This document shows positions 1 through 8,493 of a DNA stretch of 44,444 nucleotides, piece after piece. The notes below the pieces were generated by a model that made no database searches, was not told the origin of the DNA, and saw nothing but the letters and a program-made list of their open reading frames with translations. The stretch covers positions 1 to 44,444 of the forward strand of contig NZ_BBAS01000011.1 of NCBI RefSeq assembly GCF_001311375.1, written 5' to 3'. Numbering within the stretch: the stretch's first letter is position 1; every line of letters starts with the position of its first letter. A program made the position numbers and the translations under genes. This DNA comes from Limosilactobacillus equigenerosi DSM 18793 = JCM 14505 (GTDB taxonomy: Bacteria; Bacillota; Bacilli; Lactobacillales; Lactobacillaceae).

Positions 1-17
1 TTTTTATATGTTCTAAA

Positions 18-488
18 TTAATTTTTAACAGGTTGATTATCTAAGTCAGTCCGGACAACTAAAACGTCACAAACCGCCATCCGCGTTACATATTCAGTTA
101 CTGATCCGATTACGAAGCGTTCAACGGCATTTAAACCAGTGGCTCCAATCATAATTAAATCTGCATGCATCTTAGCTGGTACTTCCTTAGCAATCAACGT
201 TTTTGGTGCACCATATTCAATCGTGTAACTAACGTTTTCAACCCCTTGTTCCTTAGCAAAGGCGATGTATTCGTCTAACGTCTTTTTAGCCGTTTCCGTA
301 ACTTGTTCTACCATTGAACTATCAAAGCTAGAAATGTTTTGGAAAGCACGGGTATCAATGACGTGAAGCAATTGTAATTCAGTATCCGCTCCATTCCGCT
401 TAGCAACGGCGACCGACTTCTTAAAGGCCAATTCCGCTTCCTTGGAACCGTCAACTGGTACTAAAATATGTTTGTATTCTTGAGTCAT
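18..488 (-). CDS. Universal stress protein, UspA family
   Basis: This is a 156-residue single-domain cytoplasmic Usp protein. The ATP-binding signature G-2x-G-9x-G-S is intact (GATG at about 115-118, GS at 128-129), and the N-terminal strand HILVPVDGS is typical. Such proteins bind ATP and support survival under stress; the exact role here is unknown. The ATG at 488 is preceded by an AAGGGGG ribosome site. The gene is probably monocistronic, and a catabolite-control (cre) site overlaps its putative -35 element. No frameshift is seen. Confidence 0.93.
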   Translation of the reverse strand: MTQEYKHILVPVDGSKEAELAFKKSVAVAKRNGADTELQLLHVIDTRAFQNISSFDSSMVEQVTETAKKTLDEYIAFAKEQGVENVSYTIEYGAPKTLIAKEVPAKMHADLIMIGATGLNAVERFVIGSVTEYVTRMAVCDVLVVRTDLDNQPVKN

Positions 489-522
489 AATTCTATATCC
501 CCCTTACCTTTTGGTTACACTT

Positions 523-551
523 ATTTTACAACAATTAACAAGAGAATGAAA
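523..551 (-). promoter_or_regulatory. Putative uspA promoter
   Basis: Read on the minus strand, TTTCAT (546-551) and TAAAAT (523-528) are separated by 17 bases. They lie about 35-60 bases upstream of the uspA start. The -35 is weak, which would fit a regulated promoter. Confidence 0.4.
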
Positions 552-560
552 GCGATTACT
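547..560. promoter_or_regulatory. Candidate cre (CcpA) site
   Basis: TGAAAGCGATTACT matches the cre consensus TGWAANCGNTNWCA at every defined position except the last. It overlaps the putative -35 of uspA and the stop codon of the neighbouring membrane-protein gene. This position would suit catabolite repression of uspA. The assignment rests on sequence match only. Confidence 0.5.
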
Positions 561-837
561 TCAAAAGTAAGGTGACCGTTGACCAGGCCATGGCTAATTC
601 GATTAAACAAGCTGCAGTAAGGGACCATAAAATTAGAATTGGATTATTGAGATAAGCCATTCCCCAAACTAATAACGTGACCAAGGATAGGATAACGGCC
701 CAAATTTTAGCTAGGGTTGCTTGAGCCTTGGGATGACGATAGGGAAAACCAAGAAATTCTCGGTGTTGATGAGTGGCAAAGTAGCCAGCTTGAATGGCGA
801 GGATGACGCCAAAGATAATGGTTAAAATTTGAATCAT
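556..837 (-). CDS. Small membrane protein of unknown function
   Basis: A 93-residue protein with about three hydrophobic segments (residues ~1-20, ~43-63 and ~66-92). The loop between the first two is polar and basic (HQHREFLGFPYRHPKAQ). The ATG at 837 has a good ribosome site (CGAGGAG, 6-7 bases upstream). It lies between the 6S-like RNA and uspA on the same strand. I do not recognise a named family. Length, hydrophobicity and ribosome site support a real gene. Confidence 0.75.
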   Translation of the reverse strand: MIQILTIIFGVILAIQAGYFATHQHREFLGFPYRHPKAQATLAKIWAVILSLVTLLVWGMAYLNNPILILWSLTAACLIELAMAWSTVTLLLK

Positions 838-867
838 TTGATAAGCTCCTCGAAAAAAATTTCAATT

Positions 868-900
868 ATAAAAGAGGTCGGAATAATTTCCGGCCTCCAA
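868..900 (-). terminator. Rho-independent terminator downstream of 6S-like RNA
   Basis: On the minus strand, GGCCGGAA and TTCCGACC form a near-perfect hairpin (one mismatch) with a short ATT loop. It is followed by CTCTTTTATAA. It ends transcription coming from the rarA/6S side before the small membrane-protein gene. Confidence 0.7.
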
Positions 901-916
901 ATTAAATTTCCAATTA

Positions 917-1105
917 AGAAGTATCCGTTAGTGCCGTTAATTGACCGTCAGAGTTGACCTGCATGTTTGACAGGTGGGACTAAGCCAATAAATCAATTGC
1001 TACCAAGTGAAAAGGCATGTAATCAAATTTATTAATCTATTTGTCCCAAAGTAATTGGTTGTAAGGCAAACCTGATATATGATCAAGGCGTACACCACAG
1101 AACCT
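917..1105 (-). ncRNA. ssrS: 6S RNA-like non-coding RNA
   Basis: The roughly 190-base gap between rarA and the membrane-protein gene folds into a long irregular rod when read on the minus strand. The 5' end (around 1075-1105, GAGGTTCTGTGGTGTACG) pairs imperfectly with the 3' end (around 917-945). An inner stem GGGAC/GTCCC (positions 1050-1046 and 983-979) encloses an A/T-rich hairpin, with an open region between the two helices. Length, shape and location downstream of rarA are as known for Gram-positive 6S RNA, which binds the sigma-A RNA polymerase holoenzyme. The ends are estimates. Confidence 0.62.
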
Positions 1106-1151
1106 CTATAATTATTTTACCATGTTTGGTGATGAATGGAACCAATTTATC

Positions 1152-2430
1152 TTAAGACTTTCGTTGGGCATTTAATAACCGATAGTATTGATCACGGTAG
1201 GCTTGTTCGAATTGCCCATTGGTTTTTGGTTCGTAATATTGATCATTTTTTTAAATTATCTGGAAGATATTGCTGTTTAACCCAATCTTCGGGGTAATTG
1301 TGGGGATATAAGTAATCAACCCCGTGGCCTAATTTAGCAGCGCCTTGGTAATGAGCATCCTTTAAGTGGTTTGGAATATCACCAAGATTACCCTTGTTAA
1401 CTCGGTTGATGGCGGCATCGATGGCCATAATGGCTGAATTTGATTTGGGAGATAAGCACATTTCAATAACTGCGTTGGCGAGGGGAATGCGCGCCTCAGG
1501 GAAGCCAATTTGTTGTGCGGTTTGAATAGCGGCTACCACCCGTTGCGCGACTGGGGGATTGGCGAGGCCAATATCTTCATAGGCAATCACTAGTAAGCGC
1601 CGGGCAATAATTGGTAAATCACCGCCGACCACGAGCCGGGCAAGATAATGGAGGGCGGCATCGGTGTCGCTGCCACGAATTGACTTTTGAAGGGCCGAAA
1701 TAATGTTGTAGTGATTATCACCGTTTTTATCAAAGCTGAGACTTGGCCGTTGGATGCTATTGGCAATGACATCGAGGGTTAGTTTGATGATGCCAGCTTC
1801 ATTTTTTTGGCGTTGATTTAGCGGCAAGTTCAAGTCCGTTTAAGGTGCTTCGTAAATCACCATTAGCGGCGGTGATTAGCCGTTGGCGGGCATCATCATC
1901 GAGCTGGAGTGGTAGTGATCCAAGCCCCCGTTCTTGATCGGTTAAGGCGCGGTCAATGGCTAGACTGATTTCATCGTTCGTTAATGGGTGAACTTCAAAA
2001 ATTTGCGTCCGGCTCCGAATGGCGGGGTTAATTGATAAATAGGGATTTTCAGTGGTGGCTCCAACTAAAATAATCCGACCACTTTCGAGGTGGGGAAGTA
2101 AAAAGTCTTGTTTCGCTTTATCAAGCCGGTGAATTTCATCGAGTAATAAAATAACGGTGCCACTCATTTTAGCTTCTTCGGCTACCACTTGGAGTTCTTT
2201 TTTTTACTATCCGTGGCGGCGTTGAGGGTCCGAAAAGCATACTTGGTTGATCCAGCAATGGCGCTGGCAATGCTAGTTTTACCAGTGCCGGGTGGACCAT
2301 AGAGAATCATGGATGAGAGCATTTTGGCCTCAACCATCCGCCAAATAATTTTTCCGGGAGCGACCAGGTGTTGTTGCCCGACGATTTCACTTAAATCACG
2401 GGGACGCATACGAAAGGCGAGCGGTTCCAT
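1152..2430 (-). CDS. rarA: RarA/MgsA AAA+ recombination factor (three frameshift sites in this record)
   Basis: Replication-associated recombination protein A, acting at stalled forks with SSB. Walker A is GPPGTGKTS (residues 45-53) and Walker B is [10 protein letters not shown]; the C-terminal MgsA domain follows. The reading frame breaks at three T runs of the plus strand: 2198-2205 (8 read, 6 expected), 1802-1808 (7 read, 6 expected) and 1246-1252 (7 read, 6 expected). Correcting these gives one protein of about 424 aa ending in ...RLLNAQRKS at 1152, the usual family length. The last shift hides the true C-terminus: the uncorrected frame stops at 1243. I infer an intact gene with sequencing errors. 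Confidence 0.9.
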
Positions 2431-2454
2431 ATTTTCCTCCTATTGCAAATGGTT

Positions 2455-2488
2455 AAAAAAAGACCTTTCCAAAATGGAAAGGTCTTTT
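2455..2488 (-). terminator. rpsD terminator
   Basis: AAAGACCTTTCC and GGAAAGGTCTTT form a strong hairpin with an AAAAT loop. On the minus strand it is followed by a T run. It lies about 10 bases beyond the rpsD stop codon. Confidence 0.88.
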
Positions 2489-2497
2489 CACAAAGTT

Positions 2498-3103
2498 CTA
2501 CTTGTTGTAGAATTCGACGATTAATGCTTCGTCGATATCTGCGTTCATTTCTTCACGTTGTGGAAGACGAACAAGTGAACCTTCAAGCTTGTCTGCATCG
2601 AATTCAACGTACGTTGGACGAGCAACAACAGCTTCAACGGCGTTCTTGATGATTTCTAAGTTCTTGGACTTTTCACGAACAGAAATCACTTGGCCAGGCT
2701 TAACTTCGTATGATGGAATATCAACACGCTTGCCATCAACCATGATGTGACCGTGGTTAACTAATTGACGAGCTTGACGACGCGTCGTAGCTAAACCTAA
2801 ACGGTAAACCATGTTGTCAAGACGACGTTCCAAAAGGATCATGAAGTTAGTACCGTGCGTACCTTCCTTGATCTTACCAGCCTTCACGAAAAGGTTGCTG
2901 AATTGGCGTTCCGTCATGCCGTACATGAAACGAAGCTTTTGCTTTTCACGTAATTGCGTACCGTATTCAGATAACTTACCACGACGGTCGTTACCGTGAT
3001 CACCAGGTGCGTATGGGCGACGAGCTAATTCCTTACCAGTTCCAGAAAGTGAAACGCCAAGACGACGTGAAAGACGCCAGCTTGGTCCAGTATAACGAGA
3101 CAT
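2498..3103 (-). CDS. rpsD: 30S ribosomal protein S4
   Basis: A 201-residue S4, full length and unbroken. The N-terminus ([16 protein letters not shown]) is the type without zinc cysteines. The S4 RNA-binding domain covers about 92-155 ([20 protein letters not shown]...). S4 nucleates 30S assembly on 16S rRNA and in bacilli represses its own mRNA. The gene stands alone, with its own promoter, structured leader and terminator. Confidence 0.98.
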   Translation of the reverse strand: MSRYTGPSWRLSRRLGVSLSGTGKELARRPYAPGDHGNDRRGKLSEYGTQLREKQKLRFMYGMTERQFSNLFVKAGKIKEGTHGTNFMILLERRLDNMVYRLGLATTRRQARQLVNHGHIMVDGKRVDIPSYEVKPGQVISVREKSKNLEIIKNAVEAVVARPTYVEFDADKLEGSLVRLPQREEMNADIDEALIVEFYNK

Positions 3104-3273
3104 AAATAAAATCCTCCAAGTATTTTTTTGGAGTAAAATAATCCGATTGCTAGATCACATTCGTGCAGCCTAATTAGATCGTTCACCCATGCAGCTGGGG
3201 TACTAAAAATACTAAATGACTTAGCATTAGGCTGTTGACGAGCTTGTTTCTAGCTGCTGCATTATTTTACACA
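3104..3273 (-). promoter_or_regulatory. Structured rpsD leader with sequestered Shine-Dalgarno
   Basis: The roughly 170-base 5' untranslated region has complementary blocks: AGCCTAAT (about 3230) with ATTAGGCT (about 3170), and GCAGC/GCTGC pairs. Just before the ATG, CTCCAA and TTGGAG (3115-3134) form a hairpin that includes the ribosome site GGAGG. This fits an S4 autoregulatory leader, as known for rpsD in bacilli. The match to the Rfam family is not verified here. Confidence 0.55.
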
Positions 3274-3279
3274 AGCAAT

Positions 3280-3309
3280 ATCATACACTAATAGTGGTGA
3301 AGGGGTCAA
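3280..3309 (-). promoter_or_regulatory. rpsD promoter
   Basis: On the minus strand, TTGACC (304-309 of the 3 kb block, i.e. 3304-3309) and TATGAT (3280-3285) are separated by 18 bases, upstream of the long rpsD leader. Confidence 0.65.
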
Positions 3310-3376
3310 GTCAGATCGATGTTATTAATAGGATAAAGTTAGCTGGTACCTCTTAATGTTTGCGTTTTTTTTATGC

Positions 3377-3382
3377 TATAAT
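3377..3382 (+). promoter_or_regulatory. ezrA -10 element
   Basis: TATAAT preceded by TGC (extended -10), 60 bases before the ezrA ATG. No convincing -35 is seen, because a T run occupies the spacer. Confidence 0.5.
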
Positions 3383-3442
3383 CAAAGGTATTAAATTTAT
3401 TCTCGGACCAATTGGTTACTATATTCATAGGGTAGGTAAATT

Positions 3443-5147
3443 ATGTTACAAGTTTTAATCGGGATCATTGTCATCGCCATTGTGGTCGTGTGTGCAATGT
3501 ACTTTTATCAACGTAATTTGTTAAACCGCATTAATAAATTACGGGCTCAACTAACAGACCTAGATAACTCAACGCTAATGGCCCAACTTGATGACCAGGA
3601 ATTGGACATGTTTGCTGGTGATACGTTGAAACGGTTTGAAGGGTTGCAAACTAAATATCATGAAGAAGTGGTACCATCAATTGCCGAAGCTAAAGCAATT
3701 GATGAGGAAATTGCAGAAGAATTTCATGGCGCGGCGGTCCTTTCATTAGGGAGTCGAGTCGATGATTTGGCGACTGCAGTTAAAAAGGCAAGTAGTGTGG
3801 CTGATGACATTGCCAAACAGTTAAAGAACTTAGATCGTGAAATTGAGCAACAAGATGAAGCGGCGGATCAATTACGGAGCTGGATTAGAAAAGAACACAA
3901 TACGTTAACGACGGATGCGGCTCAATATGGGGATAGTGTCGCCAAGTTAAATGAAAAATTAACGACGATTGAAAATGATTTTGAAGCTTTTGCGCAATTA
4001 ACGAAACATGGCGACCGCGATGCGGCTTCAAGTAAATTAGCAGATTTGCAGGCAGCTACGGCGCATTTTGATGATTTAATGGCGAAAATTCCAGTGTTAA
4101 GTCACCCACTATTAATGGAATTTCCCGATCAATTAGCTGAATTAAAGCAAGGGTATGGGCATTTAATTTCCGATAATTATCACTTTACCGAAGATAATAT
4201 TGATCATGCCGTTGAAGCTTTAGAACAACAACGGCAAGCAACGTTAAATCAGTTGGCCGTCCTTGATCTATCAAATGTTGATCAGATTAATGCTGATTTA
4301 GCAAAGAAGATTGATCATTTATATGCGGTAATGGAAAAGGAAATTACGGCCCGTCCTAAGGTTCAACAAATGCTCGTGCCGTTTGCTGAACACTTAGCGC
4401 ATGCCCAACAACAAAACAAGTTGTTGACGAATGAATTGGACCGGTTGAATATCAGTTATACGTTAAATAATGATGAAATTGCGACGGTGCGGCAATTAGA
4501 TGAGCAGTTGAAGCAAATTGAAACTGATTTTAATACGGAGCAAAAAACGCTTAGAAGCTAAAACTGCGGTTGATAGTGAAGTCTTAACGAACTTGCTGAC
4601 TGCCGAAAAAGCGTTAACGGCGATTGAACAACAACAAACCGAAATCAATGCGAGCGTTTCAGAATTACAATCAGATGAAAAGTTAGCGCGTGAAGCCTTA
4701 CAACGGTATGCAGTTGATTTACGGACCACGAAGCGGCGGGTTGAAGGGTTAAACTTACCGGGCTTACCATTAGATTACTTGGACTTTTTCTTCTTGGTGA
4801 GTGACGAATTAAGTCAACTTTCCAAGGATATGAACAAGCAACAAATCGATATGGATGCGATTACGAAGAAGATGCTAGTTGTGCAAGATGACTTCGATAA
4901 ATTGCATGATAAGACGAATAGTTTACGCGATAGTGCCGCGTTAACGGAACGGATTTTGCAATATGCGCAACGCTTAAGCATGCAACATCCAGAATTAAAT
5001 GAAATGATTGCGCGAACGCAAACATACTTTAATGAGTATGAATATGCCCGGGCACTCGAAATTATTGGGGCGGCCGTTGAAGATGTTGAACCTGGTGTCT
5101 ACAAACAAATCGAAGCTAGTTACTATCAAGAAATTGGCCGGCAATAA
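3443..5147 (+). CDS. ezrA: Septation ring formation regulator EzrA (one frameshift)
   Basis: Membrane-anchored regulator of FtsZ ring assembly. It has one N-terminal transmembrane helix (residues ~3-22, LQVLIGIIVIAIVVVCAMYF), followed by a long, charged, alpha-helical cytoplasmic region of spectrin-like coiled coils, as in EzrA. The frame breaks at 4542-4547, where six A are read and five are expected (EQKRLEAK). Corrected length is about 567 aa, the family norm. In cocci EzrA has a wider scaffolding role, which suits the lack of mreB here. It has its own promoter and a terminator at 5159. Confidence 0.9.
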
Positions 5148-5158
5148 TTGGATAAGCT

Positions 5159-5185
5159 AAAGTGGGGGAGTTTCCCCACTTTTTT
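5159..5185 (+). terminator. ezrA terminator
   Basis: AAAGTGGGG and CCCCACTTT form a perfect stem with a six-base loop, followed by a T run, right after the ezrA stop. Confidence 0.9.
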
Positions 5186-5226
5186 GTTATAATCATAAAC
5201 GTAGATTTTAGGTAAAGGAGCACAAC

Positions 5227-6373
5227 ATGATTTACATGGATAATAGTGCGACAACACAAGTGTTGCCGGACGTTTTAGCTAGTTATAATAAAGTTAGCGA
5301 GCAAATTTGGGGCAATCCATCTAGTTTGCATCAAATGGGGGAAGTCGCCGCCAACTTGCTCCAACAATCACGCCAACAAATTGCTAATCTCCTGGGCGTT
5401 AAACGGGATGAAATTGTTTTTACGAGTGGTGGTTCCGAAGGTGATAATTGGGTCATTAAAGGGACGGCGTTGGCCAAGCAAAAGTTTGGAAAGCATATCA
5501 TTACTAGTTCGGTCGAACATGCAGCTGTTCGTAATACGATGAAACAGTTGGAAAGTCTCGGCTTTGAAGTGACGTATTTACCGGTTGACCAACAAGGGCG
5601 AGTGAACCCGGCGGATGTGAAAGCTGCCTTGCGACCAGATACGATTTTAGTCTCAGTAATGGCAGTTAATAATGAAATTGGTACCGTGCAACCAATTGGT
5701 GAAATTGGTGAAATTTTAAAAGCTCACCCGAAGGTCCATTTTATGGTGGATGCGGTTCAAGCAATTGCTAAGGGAATGGATGCGGTTTGGTTTAGTGATC
5801 GCGTTGATTTTGTTGTTTTTTTCTGGTCATAAATATCATGCTCCACGTGGAACTGGGTTTGTGTATGTTAAAGCCGGTCGGACGCTCGCTCCATTGATTA
5901 ATGGTGGTGGTCAAGAATTAGGTCGCCGCGGGGGAACCGAAAATACGCCAGCGATGGTAGCCATGGCCCGGGCGTTACGAATTGCGAAGGAACAAGAAGC
6001 AAAAGTTGTGGCGCAAGAACGGGCAATTAAGCAAGCGATTATTGATCATGTGAGCCAGTTTGAACATGTGAAAGTCTTTTCGGGCAATGATGCTGGCTTT
6101 GCCCCCCATATTTTATGTTTCGCGATTGTGGGGGTCCGTGGGGAAACAATTGTGCATGCGTTTGAAAAGCATGACATCTTTATTTCAACCACGAGTGCTT
6201 GTTCATCAAAGAAGGCCGAAACCAGTACCCTTTCAGCAATGGGGGTTGACCAACACGTTGCTGAAAGTGCCGTTCGAATTAGTTTAGGTGATCAAAATAC
6301 GATGGCTGATGCGGAAGAATTTAATCGGGTCTTTGATGAGTTATACAGCAACTTTACGAAGATTATGGGTTAA
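5227..6373 (+). CDS. nifS: Cysteine desulfurase, NifS/IscS family, paired with thiI (one frameshift)
   Basis: PLP enzyme that takes sulfur from L-cysteine as a protein persulfide; next to thiI it most likely supplies sulfur for 4-thiouridine in tRNA. The PLP lysine lies in [10 protein letters not shown] and the persulfide cysteine in [11 protein letters not shown]; the [14 protein letters not shown] block is typical. The frame breaks at 5816-5822 (seven T read, six expected), just before the PLP lysine motif. Corrected length is about 381 aa. An AAAGGAG site precedes the ATG. The stop codon TAA shares its last base with an ATG near the thiI start. Confidence 0.92.
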
Positions 6374-6387
6374 TGAAGGAGAAGAAT

Positions 6388-7612
6388 TTGAAATACGATG
6401 AAATTATGGTGCGGTACGGGGAACTCTCCACGAAGGGCCGCAATAAAAAAACATTCACCGATCGGTTAGGAGAAAATGTTCGCCAATCCTTACGGGGAAT
6501 TGATGATGTTAAAGTTCATGCCCGCCCTGATCGGTTACACGTTGTGTTAAACGGGGCGGACAGTGATGTCGTGATGGATCGGTTACACAATGTATTTGGC
6601 ATCCAAAGTTTTTCGCCGGTTTTACGGACGGAAAAGACTTTGACCAAGCGGCGGAGGCAGCCATTAAAATGTTAGCACCGCAATTAGAAGCCGGTAAAAT
6701 TACGACGTTTAAGGTGGAAACAAAGCGCCAAGACCATAAATTTGCCTTGGATACGTTCCAAATGAACCGGCAAATGGGGGGCGCGTTGCTCAAGGCTTTT
6801 GATGGGCAATTAAAAGTTGATGTGCATAACCCAGCCATTACCGTACTTGTTGATGTGCGATTAAATGGGATTTATTTAACGAGTCAAGTAATTCCTGGAC
6901 CTGGTGGGATGCCAGTGGGAACCGCTGGGAAAGGGATGATGATGCTCTCTGGGGGATTGATTCACCAGTTGCAGCTTATTTGGCCATGAAACGGGGGGTA
7001 TCCCTAGAGATGGTGCATTTTTACAGTCCACCATATACGAGTGAACAAGCGTTAGCGAAGTCCAAAGAATTAACGGGAGTATTAGCTAAGTATTCCGGTC
7101 ATATTCGCTTTATTCAAGTGCCATTTACTGAAATTCAAGAAACGATTAAGGAAAAATTACCAGAAGGTTACTTAATGACCGTGCAACGGCGCTTTATGCT
7201 CCGGTTAGCGGCTGCGATTGCCCAAAAGCGACACGGTTTGGCGGTCTTTAATGGTGAAGCTTTAGGGCAAGTAGCGTCCCAAACGATGAATAGTATGGTA
7301 GCGATTAATGATGTGACGTCGTTCCCCGTTTTACGGCCAGTCTTGTCGTTTGATAAGACTGAAATCATTAAGATTGCCGAAGAAATTGGAACCTATGATT
7401 TATCAATCTTGCCATATGAAGATTGTTGTACAGTCTTTACGCCACCTTCCCCCAAGACCAAGCCAAACCTTGAAAAGACCCGTTATTACGAACAATTACT
7501 TGATATTGACGGCTTAGTCCAACGTGCATTAGCTGGAATTGAAATTACAGATATTCATGCAGGGCAAGAATTCCTGAACCAAAACCAAGATGTTTTTGCT
7601 GAATTATTATAA
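6388..7612 (+). CDS. thiI: tRNA 4-thiouridine synthetase ThiI (two frameshifts)
   Basis: ATP-dependent tRNA U8 sulfurtransferase. It has an N-terminal ferredoxin-like/THUMP region (about 1-165), then a PP-loop ([19 protein letters not shown] after repair). The conserved Cys pair is in YEDCCTVF. There is no C-terminal rhodanese domain, as usual in Gram-positives. Missing bases at 6632-6635 (A run) and 6951-6955 (G run) split it into three frames; corrected length is about 408 aa. I prefer the TTG at 6388, six bases after AAGGAG, because family members start M[13 protein letters not shown]. The in-frame ATG at 6373 overlaps that ribosome site. Confidence 0.92.
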
Positions 7613-7616
7613 TTAA

Positions 7617-7645
7617 CTGACGTTCAAGGTAAAGTCTGATATACT
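7617..7645 (+). promoter_or_regulatory. tpx promoter
   Basis: CTGACG and TATACT with a 17-base spacer, 45 bases before the tpx ATG. The -35 overlaps the end of thiI's trailer. Confidence 0.55.
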
Positions 7646-7689
7646 ATTGCCAATTTAGAATTTGTTAATTAACAGGTGAGGAAATAATC

Positions 7690-8184
7690 ATGGAAATTTT
7701 AGTTGATAATGAAGCCCGGTCCTTAGTTGGTCAACCACCATTAGTAGGGGAAGAATTACCCCATTTTAAGGTATTAGATCAAAATGGAGCTAAGGTTAAA
7801 ACGCGGGATTTAATTGGCCAACCATTACTAATTAGTGTGGTTCCTGATATTACAACGGGGGTTTGTACCTTGCAAACGCGCCACTTTAATGAAATGGTGA
7901 GTCAAATGACGGGGGTGAAATTAGTTACGATTTCGGTTAACACTCCCGAACAACAGGCTAATTGGTGTGCTGCTGAAGGATTACCACAAGTTGAATTATT
8001 ATCTGACCAAGCTGAATCATTTGGATATGCGATGAAGTTATTTATTCCAGATGAAGGCGTTGATGCGCGCTCGGTCTTTGTGGTTGATGCGACTGGTAAG
8101 ATTACGTATGCAGAAATTGTTCCGGTGATGGGACAAGAGCCTGATTATAAGGCCGCCTTGGCTGCCGTTGAAAAGTTAGGGTAG
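7690..8184 (+). CDS. tpx: Thiol peroxidase (atypical 2-Cys peroxiredoxin)
   Basis: A 164-residue thioredoxin-fold peroxidase that reduces hydroperoxides in the cytoplasm. The peroxidatic cysteine lies in TTGVCTLQTRHFNE (about residue 60) and the resolving cysteine in NWCAAEGL (about 94), the Tpx spacing. The gene is complete and full length, with a GTGAGG ribosome site and its own promoter. It appears monocistronic. Confidence 0.93.
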   Translation: MEILVDNEARSLVGQPPLVGEELPHFKVLDQNGAKVKTRDLIGQPLLISVVPDITTGVCTLQTRHFNEMVSQMTGVKLVTISVNTPEQQANWCAAEGLPQVELLSDQAESFGYAMKLFIPDEGVDARSVFVVDATGKITYAEIVPVMGQEPDYKAALAAVEKLG

Positions 8185-8235
8185 GGACTTGACGAACGGG
8201 CTAAAAATCGCTATGATTACGTTACTTTAAACAAT

Positions 8236-8470
8236 TGCATTGAACGGAAGAGTAGTAATTAATTCGAGTGATTAGCGAGTATTGGGGAGTGGAAGCAATA
8301 CCAAATGAATTGATTATGAAAGTAGTCCGGGAGCAAAATAGCTGAAAGTTAGTAAGTTATTTCGGGTCATTCCCGTTATCGAATGGTTAAGTGAAAATCT
8401 AAGTATTTAGATTTTAATTTAGGTGGTACCGCGAGCAACTCGTCCTATTTTTGATAGGGCGAGTTTTTTG
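8236..8470 (+). promoter_or_regulatory. T-box leader of valS, specifier GTA (Val)
   Basis: Stem I has its specifier loop closed by CGGA/TCCG. The codon GTA (8322-8324) stands one purine before the closing stem, the usual position. The distal arm carries AGCGAG and GGGGAGTGGAA. The T-box core AGGTGGTACCGCG is at 8421-8433, followed by the terminator AACTCGTCCTAT...ATAGGGCGAGTTTTTT (8438-8469). Uncharged tRNA-Val should favour antitermination into valS. The leader fills most of the 308-base gap between tpx and valS. Confidence 0.9.
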
Positions 8471-8493
8471 TTGGGACAGATAAGGAGATAGTT

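Noticed and set aside
2309-2649. Plus-strand open frames opposite rarA and rpsD
   Set aside because: They lie antisense to well-supported genes, have no ribosome sites and show no family features.
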